From assembly GCF_900091435.1 (NCBI RefSeq), contig NZ_FMCS01000011.1, forward strand, positions 166,352 to 230,351: 64,000 nucleotides of DNA, read 5' to 3'. Source of the stretch: Micromonospora chaiyaphumensis (GTDB lineage Bacteria; Actinomycetota; Actinomycetes; Mycobacteriales; Micromonosporaceae). Positions 7,132-14,813 of the stretch are shown one piece after another. The position numbers and the translations under genes were made by a program. Numbering within the stretch: the first letter of the stretch is position 1; every line of letters starts with the position of its first letter. The notes below the pieces were generated by a model. It was given only the letters and a program-made list of their open reading frames with translations, was not told the DNA's origin and searched no databases.

Positions 7132-10100
7132 ATGCGCAGAAGACCGTTCGGCCGCAGGGCCGCCATCCATCTCAGCGTGCTCACTCTCGTCGCCGCGACG
7201 CTCGTCGCGACGGCGGAGCGGGCCCCGACTCCGGCGCAGGCCGCGCCGGTGCTCACCGCTCCCGCACCCGGCAGCAACGGCATCCAGTACAAGGTGCTCG
7301 TCTTCACCCGGTCGGCCGGCGGCAGCAACGCCGCCACCGCGGCCGGCGTGCAGGCCGTCCAGCGACTCGGCCAGGAGCGCCGCTTCACCGTCGAGGTCAC
7401 CAGCGACCCGCGCAAGTTCGACCAGCCCCACCTGAAGCAGTTCCGTGCCGTGGTGTTCCTCAACACCGTCGGCGACGTCCTCAACGACGCCCAGCAGGCC
7501 GCCTTCGAGGCGTACTACCGCGACGGCGGCGGCTTCGTGGGCGTCCACTCCGCCATCGAGGCCGAGCCGGACTGGTCGTTCCTCACCAACGTGCTCGGCA
7601 CCCGGGCCACCGGCGCGCCGACGGCCGCGAGCCGCGCCACCGTCACCGTCGCCGACCGGGTCCACCCGGCGTCGGAGACGTTGCCGCAGCGCTGGTCCAC
7701 CACCGACCGGTGGTACAACTTCGCGGCCAACGTCCGGGGCGTCTCGCACGTCCTGGCCACGGTGGACGAGAAGACGTACGCGGGCGGCAGCATGGGCTTC
7801 GACCACCCGGTCACCTGGTGCAAGGACTACCAGGGCGGCCGCTCGTTCTACACCGGACTCGGCGCCACCCCGGCGAGCTACGACAGCGCCGACCTGCGGG
7901 CCCACCTCGGTGGGGCGATCCAGTGGGCGGCCGGCGTCACCGACGGCGACTGCGGTGCGACCGTGCTCGCCAACTACCAGATGACGGTGGTCGGTGCGCA
8001 GCCCAACGTCAACGAGCCGATCGGCTTCGACGTCCTCCCCGACGGCCGGGTCATCCAGACCGACCGGCGCGGCGGCGTCCGGCTGCACGACCCGGAGACC
8101 AACGAGACCACCGTGCTGGCCCAGATCCCGGTCTACACCAACAGCGAGGACGGGATGTACGGCCCGGCGGTGGACCACGACTTCGCCACCAACAAGTGGG
8201 TCTACCTCTACTACGCGCCGCCGCTGGACACCCCGGTGGGCAGCGCGCCGACCACCAGCACCGACCCGGCCGCCTGGGACCAGTGGAAGGGCTACTTCCA
8301 GCTGTCCCGGTTCAAGTTCGTCGACGGGGAGACCCCGTCGCTGGACGTCAGCACCGAGCAGAAGATCCTCCAGGTGCCCGTGGACCGGGGCGCCTGCTGC
8401 CACGTGGCCGGTGACATCACGTTCGACTCGAAGAACAACCTCTGGCTGGTCACCGGGGACGACACCCCGGCCGGCGGCGGCGGGTCGGGTGGCTTCTCGC
8501 CGCACAACGACTCGGTGAGCGCCACCGGCGTCTACCAGGCGCCGTTCGTCGACGCCCGGCGCAGCGCGGCCAACACCAACGACCTGCGCGGCAAGATCCT
8601 GCGGATCACGGTCGGCGCGGACGGGTCGTACACGGTCCCGCAGGGGAACCTGTTCCCGGCCGGCACCGAGAAGACCCGGCCGGAGATCTATGCCATGGGC
8701 TTCCGGAACCCGTTCCGGATCACCCTGGACAAGAACGACGTCGCCTACATCACCGACTACTCCCCGGACTCCTCGACGCCGCAGGTGGGCCGGGGGCCGG
8801 CGGGCACCGGCCGGATGATGGTGGTCGACAAGCCGGCGAACTACGGCTGGCCGATGTGCGTGCAGCCGAACCTGCCGTACATCGAGATGAACTGGACCAC
8901 CAACCCGATCTCCCCGGTGGCCCCGTTCGACTGCGCGGCGCCGAAGAACACCTCGCGGCACAACACCGGTCTGACCGACCTGCCGCGGGTCGAGAAGTCC
9001 GAGCTGTGGTACTCGTTCCAGGCCCCGACGCCCTGCCCGGAGTCCTACCTGTCGACTCCGACGCAGACCTGCCCGGTGCTCTTCCCGGAGCTGGGCACGG
9101 GCGGCGTCGGCCCGCACGGAGCGGCGAAGTACGACTTCGACCCGGAGCTGAGGTCGGAGACGAAGTTCCCCGAGTACTACGACGGCGCGATCTTCTTCGG
9201 TGAGTTCACCCGGGACACCCTCAAGGAGATCCGGCTGGACGACCAGGGCGACATCCTGAAGATCAACAACGTCTTGAACTGCGGGCAGGCGCCCACCACG
9301 CCGGCGAAGCCGTTCCTCTGCGACAACCCCATGGACATGCGCTGGGGCGCGGACGGCAACTTCTACCTGCTGACGTACGGGGACGGGTTCTTCAACATCA
9401 ACCCGGACGCGGCGATGCTCAGGTTCAGCTACGTCAAGGGCCTCCGGGCGCCGACCGCCGTGCTGAACGCGACCCCGACCAACGGCCGGGCGCCGCTGAC
9501 CGTCGCCTTCTCCAGCGACGGCTCGAAGGACCCGGACCCGGCGGACTCCATCTCGTTCGCCTGGGACTTCGACGGCAACGGCACGACCGACTCGATCGAC
9601 CCGAACCCGTCGTTCACCTACACCGCCAACGGCGTCTACACCGCCCGGCTCACGGTGACCGACTCCAGCGGCAAGACCGCGTCGGCCAACACCACCATCA
9701 CCGTCGGCAACACGGCGCCGACCGTCACGGTCACGACCCCGCTGGAGGGCGGCTTCTTCAGCTGGGGCGACGACATCCCGTGGACGGTCACCGTCACGGA
9801 CCCGGAGGACGGGCCGGTCGACTGCGCCAGGGTCGAGGTGACCTTCGTGCTCGGCCACGACAGCCACGGGCACGGCGAGGCCAACCAGTTCGGCTGCTCC
9901 GGGGTGCTGCCCACGGACGCCGACGACGCCTCGCACGGCGGCTACATCTACGGCGTGGTCAGCGCGTCGTACACCGATCAGGGTGCCAACGGCCAGCCGG
10001 CGCTGACCACGGTGGACCAGCAGATCATCCAGGCCAAGCGTCAGGAGGTCGAGTTCGCCACCGAGGAGTCCGGCACCACGGTCGGCACCACGAGCGACAC

Positions 10101-10470
10101 CGGGGGCGGGCAGCAGCGCGGCAGCCTCGACCCCGGCGACTGGATCGCGGTCAACAACACGGTGAACCTGCGGAACATGCAGTCGGTGACGCTGCGCACC
10201 TCCGGGGGCAGCGCCGCCACGGCCGGGCAGCCGCGGTTCGGCGTCCAGTTCCGGCTGGACTCCCCCACCGGCCCGCTGGTGGCCACCGCCACGGTCAACG
10301 CGACCTCCGGCAACAACGCCTTCACCAGCACCACCGTGCCGGTCACCGACCCGGGCGGGACGCACAAGCTCTACCTGGTCCTGACCACGGTCCCCGGCGG
10401 TCCGGCCGGCGGCTTCGGCAACCTCAACTGGGTCGAGTTCACCGGCCCGGGCATCGGCGTCACGCCGTGA
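7132..10470 (+). CDS. Secreted ThuA domain / glucose-sorbosone dehydrogenase-like fusion protein with PKD domain
   Basis: 1112 residues. A signal peptide (about residues 1-38, cut after AQA) is followed by a ThuA domain (about 45-255; VLVFTRSAGG, RAVVFLNTVGDVL, GGGFVGVHSAIEAEPDW). Next comes a six-bladed glucose/sorbosone dehydrogenase-like propeller (about 283-770; GACCHVAGDITFDSKNNLWL, MGFRNPFRITLD), then a PKD domain (about 772-860) and C-terminal beta-sandwich regions (about 985-1110). ThuA proteins are tied to keto-sugar metabolism; the propeller family oxidises sugars with PQQ or related cofactors. No pqq genes are in the window. The same two catalytic domains are separate genes at 14814-16919 and 16937-19771. 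Start ATG 7132 follows GAGCGAGG. An operator-like site lies at 6945. Confidence 0.88.
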   Translation: MRRRPFGRRAAIHLSVLTLVAATLVATAERAPTPAQAAPVLTAPAPGSNGIQYKVLVFTRSAGGSNAATAAGVQAVQRLGQERRFTVEVTSDPRKFDQPHLKQFRAVVFLNTVGDVLNDAQQAAFEAYYRDGGGFVGVHSAIEAEPDWSFLTNVLGTRATGAPTAASRATVTVADRVHPASETLPQRWSTTDRWYNFAANVRGVSHVLATVDEKTYAGGSMGFDHPVTWCKDYQGGRSFYTGLGATPASYDSADLRAHLGGAIQWAAGVTDGDCGATVLANYQMTVVGAQPNVNEPIGFDVLPDGRVIQTDRRGGVRLHDPETNETTVLAQIPVYTNSEDGMYGPAVDHDFATNKWVYLYYAPPLDTPVGSAPTTSTDPAAWDQWKGYFQLSRFKFVDGETPSLDVSTEQKILQVPVDRGACCHVAGDITFDSKNNLWLVTGDDTPAGGGGSGGFSPHNDSVSATGVYQAPFVDARRSAANTNDLRGKILRITVGADGSYTVPQGNLFPAGTEKTRPEIYAMGFRNPFRITLDKNDVAYITDYSPDSSTPQVGRGPAGTGRMMVVDKPANYGWPMCVQPNLPYIEMNWTTNPISPVAPFDCAAPKNTSRHNTGLTDLPRVEKSELWYSFQAPTPCPESYLSTPTQTCPVLFPELGTGGVGPHGAAKYDFDPELRSETKFPEYYDGAIFFGEFTRDTLKEIRLDDQGDILKINNVLNCGQAPTTPAKPFLCDNPMDMRWGADGNFYLLTYGDGFFNINPDAAMLRFSYVKGLRAPTAVLNATPTNGRAPLTVAFSSDGSKDPDPADSISFAWDFDGNGTTDSIDPNPSFTYTANGVYTARLTVTDSSGKTASANTTITVGNTAPTVTVTTPLEGGFFSWGDDIPWTVTVTDPEDGPVDCARVEVTFVLGHDSHGHGEANQFGCSGVLPTDADDASHGGYIYGVVSASYTDQGANGQPALTTVDQQIIQAKRQEVEFATEESGTTVGTTSDTGGGQQRGSLDPGDWIAVNNTVNLRNMQSVTLRTSGGSAATAGQPRFGVQFRLDSPTGPLVATATVNATSGNNAFTSTTVPVTDPGGTHKLYLVLTTVPGGPAGGFGNLNWVEFTGPGIGVTP

Positions 10471-10476
10471 CGCACC

Positions 10477-10505
10477 GGGTGGGGCCGCCACCGGCGGCCC
10501 CACCC
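10477..10505 (+). terminator. Hairpin between the ThuA fusion and TIM-barrel genes
   Basis: Perfect 13-bp stem GGGTGGGGCCGCC (10477-10489) with 10493-10505 and a 3-nt loop, 6 nt past the stop. It may act as a partial terminator, since the next gene is co-directional 85 nt downstream. Confidence 0.7.
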
Positions 10506-10555
10506 AACGCTCCTCCTTCCACACCATCCAGCACCGTCAGAAAGGCAGTCAGGAC

Positions 10556-11626
10556 ATGAACGACACATCGCACGGGATGAGCCGGCGCCGGGTGCTCGGC
10601 ACCATCGCCGGGGCGGCGGGCGCCGTCGCCGTCGGCGCCGGCCTCGGCCCGTCGGCCGCCTTCGCCGGCAACGGGGTGCTCGTCCCGACCGGCAAGCGGG
10701 GCATCATCCTCTACAGCGTCCGCGACCGGATCAGCGCGGCCCCGGACGCCACCGGCGTGCCGTACGGGTTCGAGCGGGTGCTCGCCCGGCTCGCCGAGAT
10801 CGGCTACAAGGAGGTCGAGTTCGCCGGGTACACCCAGAACACCGGGATCCTCGGCCGGCAGATCACCCCCGAGGAGATCCGCAAGATCCTCGACGACAAC
10901 GGGCTGCGCGCGAACGGCTCGCACGCCTCCGTCCCGAGCACGGTCAACCCGACCACCGTCGCCCAGTTCGAGCAGACCCTCGACACCGCCGAGATCCTCG
11001 GCATGACGCACATCGGCACCGGCAGCGACCCGACCGGCAGCAACTTCAAGGCCGACTGGGACGCCGCCATCGACCGGTGGAACACCTTCGGTGAGATGGC
11101 CGCCGCGCGGGGCCTGAAGCTCTACACGCACAACCACGACGCCGCGTACGACTTCCTGCGCGACAGCGGCCCGCTGGACGCGCAGGGCCGGCCGACCCGG
11201 TCCTCGGGCGTGCGCAAGCTGGAGTACTTCATCGCGGGCACCAACCCGGAGTGGGTCTGGTTCGAGATGGACATCTACTGGGCGCACGTGGCCCAGCACC
11301 GGTTCCGCAGCTACACCGACCCGGACGGGGTGACGCAGACCAGCATCTTCGACCCGCTGGCCGTGGTCGCCGCGCAGACCATCCGGTTCCCGCTGTTCCA
11401 CGCCAAGGACGGCACCTACGACCCGGCCAGTGCGGCCGGCTACGCGATGGTGCCGCTCGGCCAGGGCGACATCGACTACGGCACCTTCTTCGCCAACATG
11501 GGCGCGAAGGGTTACCACAACCCGATGTGGGAGCAGGACAACGCACCGGGCGGCGCCACCGACCCGGGCCGGTCGCTGCGCTACGCGGAGATCAGTTACC
11601 AGCACATGTCGGGTCTGCGGGGCTGA
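10556..11626 (+). CDS. Tat-exported sugar phosphate isomerase/epimerase-like TIM barrel
   Basis: 356 residues. The N-terminus carries a twin-arginine signal (SRRRVLGTIAGAAG, cleavage likely after AFA near residue 35), so the enzyme is exported folded. The rest is an AP-endonuclease-2-type TIM barrel: YSVRDRISAA, GYKEVEFAGYTQN, GMTHIGTGSDP, LKLYTHNHDAAYDF, WVWFEMDIYWAHV and FPLFHAKDGTYD, giving the usual Glu/His/Asp metal ligands. Family members act on keto-sugars as epimerases, isomerases or lyases. Export together with the preceding ThuA/dehydrogenase protein suggests an extracytoplasmic step on an oxidised sugar; substrate unknown. Confidence 0.88.
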   Translation: MNDTSHGMSRRRVLGTIAGAAGAVAVGAGLGPSAAFAGNGVLVPTGKRGIILYSVRDRISAAPDATGVPYGFERVLARLAEIGYKEVEFAGYTQNTGILGRQITPEEIRKILDDNGLRANGSHASVPSTVNPTTVAQFEQTLDTAEILGMTHIGTGSDPTGSNFKADWDAAIDRWNTFGEMAAARGLKLYTHNHDAAYDFLRDSGPLDAQGRPTRSSGVRKLEYFIAGTNPEWVWFEMDIYWAHVAQHRFRSYTDPDGVTQTSIFDPLAVVAAQTIRFPLFHAKDGTYDPASAAGYAMVPLGQGDIDYGTFFANMGAKGYHNPMWEQDNAPGGATDPGRSLRYAEISYQHMSGLRG

Positions 11627-11646
11627 CGGACCCGACACCGGATCGC

Positions 11647-11680
11647 AGGGGGCCGCACCGGGAAACCGGGGCGGCCCCCT
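11647..11680 (+). terminator. Intrinsic terminator after TIM-barrel gene
   Basis: AGGGGGCCGC (11647-11656) pairs with GCGGCCCCCT (11671-11680). The loop contains CCGGGAAACCGG, itself a stable GAAA-capped hairpin. It starts 20 nt past the stop. Confidence 0.8.
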
Positions 11681-11733
11681 CGCGTCACGTGGTGGTGACA
11701 CCGGTGTGGCACATTCGGGGGGAGGTGATCGTG

Positions 11734-12918
11734 ATGACGATGGTCGGACCGGAGACCGCGGACCAGGCGCGCCTGCTGCGCCTGCTGCGCGACGACGGCC
11801 CGCGCTCGCGGGTCGAGCTGGCCGACGCGCTGGGCCTGCCCCGGGCCCGGTTCACCGCCGAGGCGGACCGGCTGGCCGCGCAGGGCCTGGTGGAGAGCGC
11901 CGGGCCGGCCGCGTCCCGGGGTGGCCGGCGCTCCTCCCTGCTGCGGGTCGGCCGGCAGGTGCGCTTCGGCGCGGTGCGGGTCGGCGACGGGCGGCTGGCG
12001 GTCGCGCTCACCGACGGCGAGCTGACCCTGCTCGCCCGGCACGACGAGCCGGTCGACGTGCGGCTCGGCCCGGAGCTGGTGGTCGGCCGGGCGGTCGAGC
12101 TGCTCGGCAAGCTGCGGGCCGAGGCCGGGCTGGCCCGGCTGGCCGGCGTCGGGGTGGCGCTGCCCGCGCCCGTCGCGGTCCGCGAGGGCGCCCCGGTCTC
12201 GCCGCCCGCCCTGCCCGGCTGGCACCAGTTCCCGGTACGCGACACGATCGCCGCCGAGCTGGGCTGCCCGGTGCAGGTCGACAACGACGCCAACGTGATG
12301 GCCCTGGGCGAGCGGCACGCCGGCACCGGCCGGCCGTTCGACGACTTCCTCTACGTGAAGCTGGGCGACGCCGTGGGCTGCGGGCTGGTGCTCGGCGGGG
12401 CGCTGTACCGGGGCGCGACCAGCGGCGCCGGGGACATCGGGCACCTCCAGCTCACCGAGGACGGTCCGCTCTGCGGCTGCGGCAACACCGGCTGCGTCGA
12501 GGCGTACTGCGGGGACGCCGCCCTGGTGCGGGAGGCGGTGACGGCCGCGCGGGCCGGGCGCTCGACGGCGCTCGCCGACCGGCTGGCCACGGACGGCGCG
12601 CTCACCGTGAACGACGTGGCCGCCGCGGCGACCGCCGGGGACCCGGCCGCGCAGACGCTGGTCCGCGACGCCGCCCGCCGGCTCGGGCAGGTGCTGGTCG
12701 GCCTGGTCAGTTTCGTCAACCCGGCCATCGTGATCATCGGTGGCGCGGCGCCCGGCATCGGGCCGGTCCTGCTCGCCGAGATCCGGGGCGTGGTCTACCG
12801 GCGCTCCACCCCGCTGGCCACCGGCAGCATGCCGATCGTGCTCTCCGACCTCGACGACCGGGCCGGCCTGGTGGGCGCGGCCCGGCTGGTGAGCGACCAG
12901 GTCTTCGCCGCCCGCTGA
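11734..12918 (+). CDS. ROK family transcriptional regulator
   Basis: 394 residues. The N-terminal winged helix-turn-helix (residues about 8-60, DQARLLRLLRDDGPRSRVEL) is followed by a ROK sugar-kinase-like domain: DNDANVMALGE, GHLQLTEDGPLCGCGNTGCVEAYC (zinc Cys motif and ROK signature) and FVNPAIVIIGG. ROK repressors release DNA on binding a sugar. I chose ATG 11734 because GGAGG lies 8 nt before it; in-frame GTGs at 11725 and 11731 are alternatives. It is close in sequence to the ROK protein at 33447-34625. Together with the two TIM-barrel genes and the dehydrogenase genes it probably controls the surrounding sugar region. Confidence 0.9.
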   Translation: MTMVGPETADQARLLRLLRDDGPRSRVELADALGLPRARFTAEADRLAAQGLVESAGPAASRGGRRSSLLRVGRQVRFGAVRVGDGRLAVALTDGELTLLARHDEPVDVRLGPELVVGRAVELLGKLRAEAGLARLAGVGVALPAPVAVREGAPVSPPALPGWHQFPVRDTIAAELGCPVQVDNDANVMALGERHAGTGRPFDDFLYVKLGDAVGCGLVLGGALYRGATSGAGDIGHLQLTEDGPLCGCGNTGCVEAYCGDAALVREAVTAARAGRSTALADRLATDGALTVNDVAAAATAGDPAAQTLVRDAARRLGQVLVGLVSFVNPAIVIIGGAAPGIGPVLLAEIRGVVYRRSTPLATGSMPIVLSDLDDRAGLVGAARLVSDQVFAAR

Positions 12919-12980
12919 GGGCCGCGCATGTCGGCGCGGCCCGGCGGTGCGCGACCGGGTCCGCCGCCCGCTGAGGGCCG

Positions 12981-13009
12981 CCCCGGGGCCGGTCGTGCCG
13001 GCCCCGGGG
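12981..13009. terminator. Bidirectional terminator between convergent genes
   Basis: Perfect 12-bp stem CCCCGGGGCCGG (12981-12992) with 12998-13009 and a 5-nt loop. It lies between the ends of the ROK gene (12918) and the convergent TIM-barrel gene (13020). Confidence 0.8.
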
Positions 13010-13019
13010 TCCGCGAGGG

Positions 13020-14030
13020 TCAGTCCCGGCTGCTGCTGAACGCCGCGTCGAAGGCGGCGGACGGGGCGTCGAAGGCGAGCCGGCGGACGAACTGGAGCGC
13101 CTCGGGGGCGCCGACCAGGCGGTCCATGCCGGCGTCCTCCCACTCGATCGAGATCGGGCCGGTGTAGCCGATCGCGTTCAACGCGCGGAAGCAGTCCTCC
13201 CACGGCACGTCACCGTGGCCGGTGGAGACGAAGTCCCAGCCCCGCCGCAGGTCCGCCCACGGCAGGTGGGAGGAGAGCCGGCCGCGCCGGCCGTCGCCGG
13301 TGCGCACCTTCGCGTCCTTGCAGTCGACGTGGTAGATCCGGTCGGCGAAGTCGAAGATGAAGTTGACCGGGTCCAACTCCTGCCAGACGAAGTGCGACGG
13401 GTCCCAGTTCAGCCCGAACGCCGGCCGGTTGCCGATCGCCTCCAGGGCCCGCTTGGTGGTCCAGTAGTCGTAGGCGATCTCGCTGGGGTGCACCTCGTGG
13501 GCGAAGCGCACGCCCACCTCGTCGAAGACGTCCAGGATCGGGTTCCACCGGTCGGCGAAGTCCTGGTAACCGCGCTCGATCATGGCCGGCGGGACCGGCG
13601 GGAACATCGCCAGGGTGTGCCAGATCGACGAGCCGGTGAAGCCGACCACGGTCTTCACCCCGAGCTTCGCGGCCGCCCGGGCGGTGTCCTTCATCTCCTC
13701 GGCGGCGCGGCGGCGTACGCCCTCCGGCTCGCCGTCGCCCCAGATCCGGGCGGGGAGGATGTCCTGGTGCCGCTCGTCGATCGGGTGGTCGCAGACCGCC
13801 TGCCCGACGAGGTGGTTGGAGATGGCGAAGACCTGGAGGTTGTGCTTCGCGAGGGTGGCCCGCTTGCGGTCCACGTACGACTCGTCGGCGAGCGCCTTGT
13901 CGACCTCGAAGTGGTCGCCCCAGCAGGCGATCTCCAGGCCGTCGTAGCCCCACTCGGCGGCGAGCCGGCAGACCTCGTCGAACGGAAGATCGGCCCACTG
14001 GCCGGTGAAGAGCGTGATGGGTCGCGCCAT
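13020..14030 (-). CDS. Sugar phosphate isomerase/epimerase family TIM barrel (cytosolic)
   Basis: 336 residues with no signal peptide. It reads as an AP-endonuclease-2-type TIM barrel: ITLFTGQWADLPFDEV, WGYDGLEIACWGDHF, VGFTGSSIWH, VRFAHEVHPSEIAYD, FGLNWDPSHFVWQ, IYHVDCKDAKVR and GPISIEWEDAGMDR supply the Glu, His and Asp metal ligands. The closest type I recognise is the inosose dehydratase/epimerase-like group that acts on keto-sugars and keto-cyclitols. It is cytosolic and so complements the exported relative at 10556. It is transcribed alone, convergent to the ROK gene. Substrate unknown. Confidence 0.88.
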   Translation of the reverse strand: MARPITLFTGQWADLPFDEVCRLAAEWGYDGLEIACWGDHFEVDKALADESYVDRKRATLAKHNLQVFAISNHLVGQAVCDHPIDERHQDILPARIWGDGEPEGVRRRAAEEMKDTARAAAKLGVKTVVGFTGSSIWHTLAMFPPVPPAMIERGYQDFADRWNPILDVFDEVGVRFAHEVHPSEIAYDYWTTKRALEAIGNRPAFGLNWDPSHFVWQELDPVNFIFDFADRIYHVDCKDAKVRTGDGRRGRLSSHLPWADLRRGWDFVSTGHGDVPWEDCFRALNAIGYTGPISIEWEDAGMDRLVGAPEALQFVRRLAFDAPSAAFDAAFSSSRD

Positions 14031-14261
14031 TTGTCCTTCTCCCCTGTCGTGATCGGGGGATTCCGTAGCGGACCGGGGCGAGGGCGACCGGGTGCGGGCG
14101 ACCCCGCGGGCACCGGTGGACGCGGTCGCGTCTGGGCCCGACGGGTTGCGCCTCCCGCCGGGTCACCGGCCACCTCGCGGTCGCCGCCCTCACTCTAGGT
14201 CGGCCGAGGCCGACGCGGAAGGCCCGCGACCGTCAGGCCGGCGCGGGGAGGCCCGGAACCG

Positions 14262-14756
14262 TCAGGCCGGCTCCGCCTCGTCCTCCGGCGCCGGCAGCTC
14301 GGCGCGGGCCACCCAGCCGCCCTCGGGGCGCGGCCCGGTGTGGAAGGCGCCGCCGGCTGACTCGGCCCGCGCCCGCAGGCCGGCGACCGGGATGGCGGGC
14401 CCGTCGCCGCGTACCTCGACGGTGAGGCCGTCCGGGTCGTAGCGCAGCCGGACCGCGACGGCCGCGTCCGGCGCGTGCCGGTGGGCGTCGGCCAGCGCCT
14501 CCTGGATGATCCGGTAGGCCGCCACGTCGACCGCGGCGGGCAGCGGGCGGGGCTGGCCGCCCACCCTCCAGCGCACCGGACGGCCGGCGAACTCGTCGAT
14601 GAGCGCGTCCAGCCGGGTGAGGCTGGGCGCGGGCCCGGTGGCCGGCGACCGGTCGCGGCGCAGCACGGCGCGCAGCACGTCACCGACGCTCGGGCGCGCC
14701 CGGGCGACCCGACGCCACCGCTCCAGGCGTCCCACACGGTCACCGTACGGCAGCAC
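14262..14756 (-). CDS. Truncated NarX/LiaS-type histidine kinase ATPase domain
   Basis: 164 residues resembling only the C-terminal part of a NarL-partner sensor kinase. A dimerisation-like remnant is at about 45-60 (SLTRLDALIDEFAGRPV), then the N-box-like stretch YRIIQEALADAHRHAP, where the usual Asn is Asp, and VEVRGDGPAIPVAGLRARAES in place of the G1/G2 boxes. No phosphoacceptor His region, membrane segment or response regulator is nearby. It may be a decayed kinase or an adapter. The ATG is 2 nt past a strong hairpin that ends the previous gene, so its own expression signal is unclear. Confidence 0.6.
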   Translation of the reverse strand: MLPYGDRVGRLERWRRVARARPSVGDVLRAVLRRDRSPATGPAPSLTRLDALIDEFAGRPVRWRVGGQPRPLPAAVDVAAYRIIQEALADAHRHAPDAAVAVRLRYDPDGLTVEVRGDGPAIPVAGLRARAESAGGAFHTGPRPEGGWVARAELPAPEDEAEPA

Positions 14757-14757
14757 C

Positions 14758-14805
14758 CCGGCGGCGGACCGGGCGGATCCCGCAGGTCGCCCGGTCCGCC
14801 GCCGG
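14758..14805 (-). terminator. Strong terminator of the ThuA/ricin gene
   Basis: Perfect 18-bp stem (14758-14775 with 14788-14805) and a 12-nt loop, 8 nt beyond the stop of the minus-strand gene at 14814. Confidence 0.85.
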
Positions 14806-14813
14806 CCCGTCGG

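Noticed and set aside
12908..12980. Direct 18-base duplication CCGCCCGCTGAGGGCCGC at the end of the ROK gene
   Set aside because: It spans the stop codon and sits in GC-rich sequence before the terminator; a local slip duplication with no visible function.
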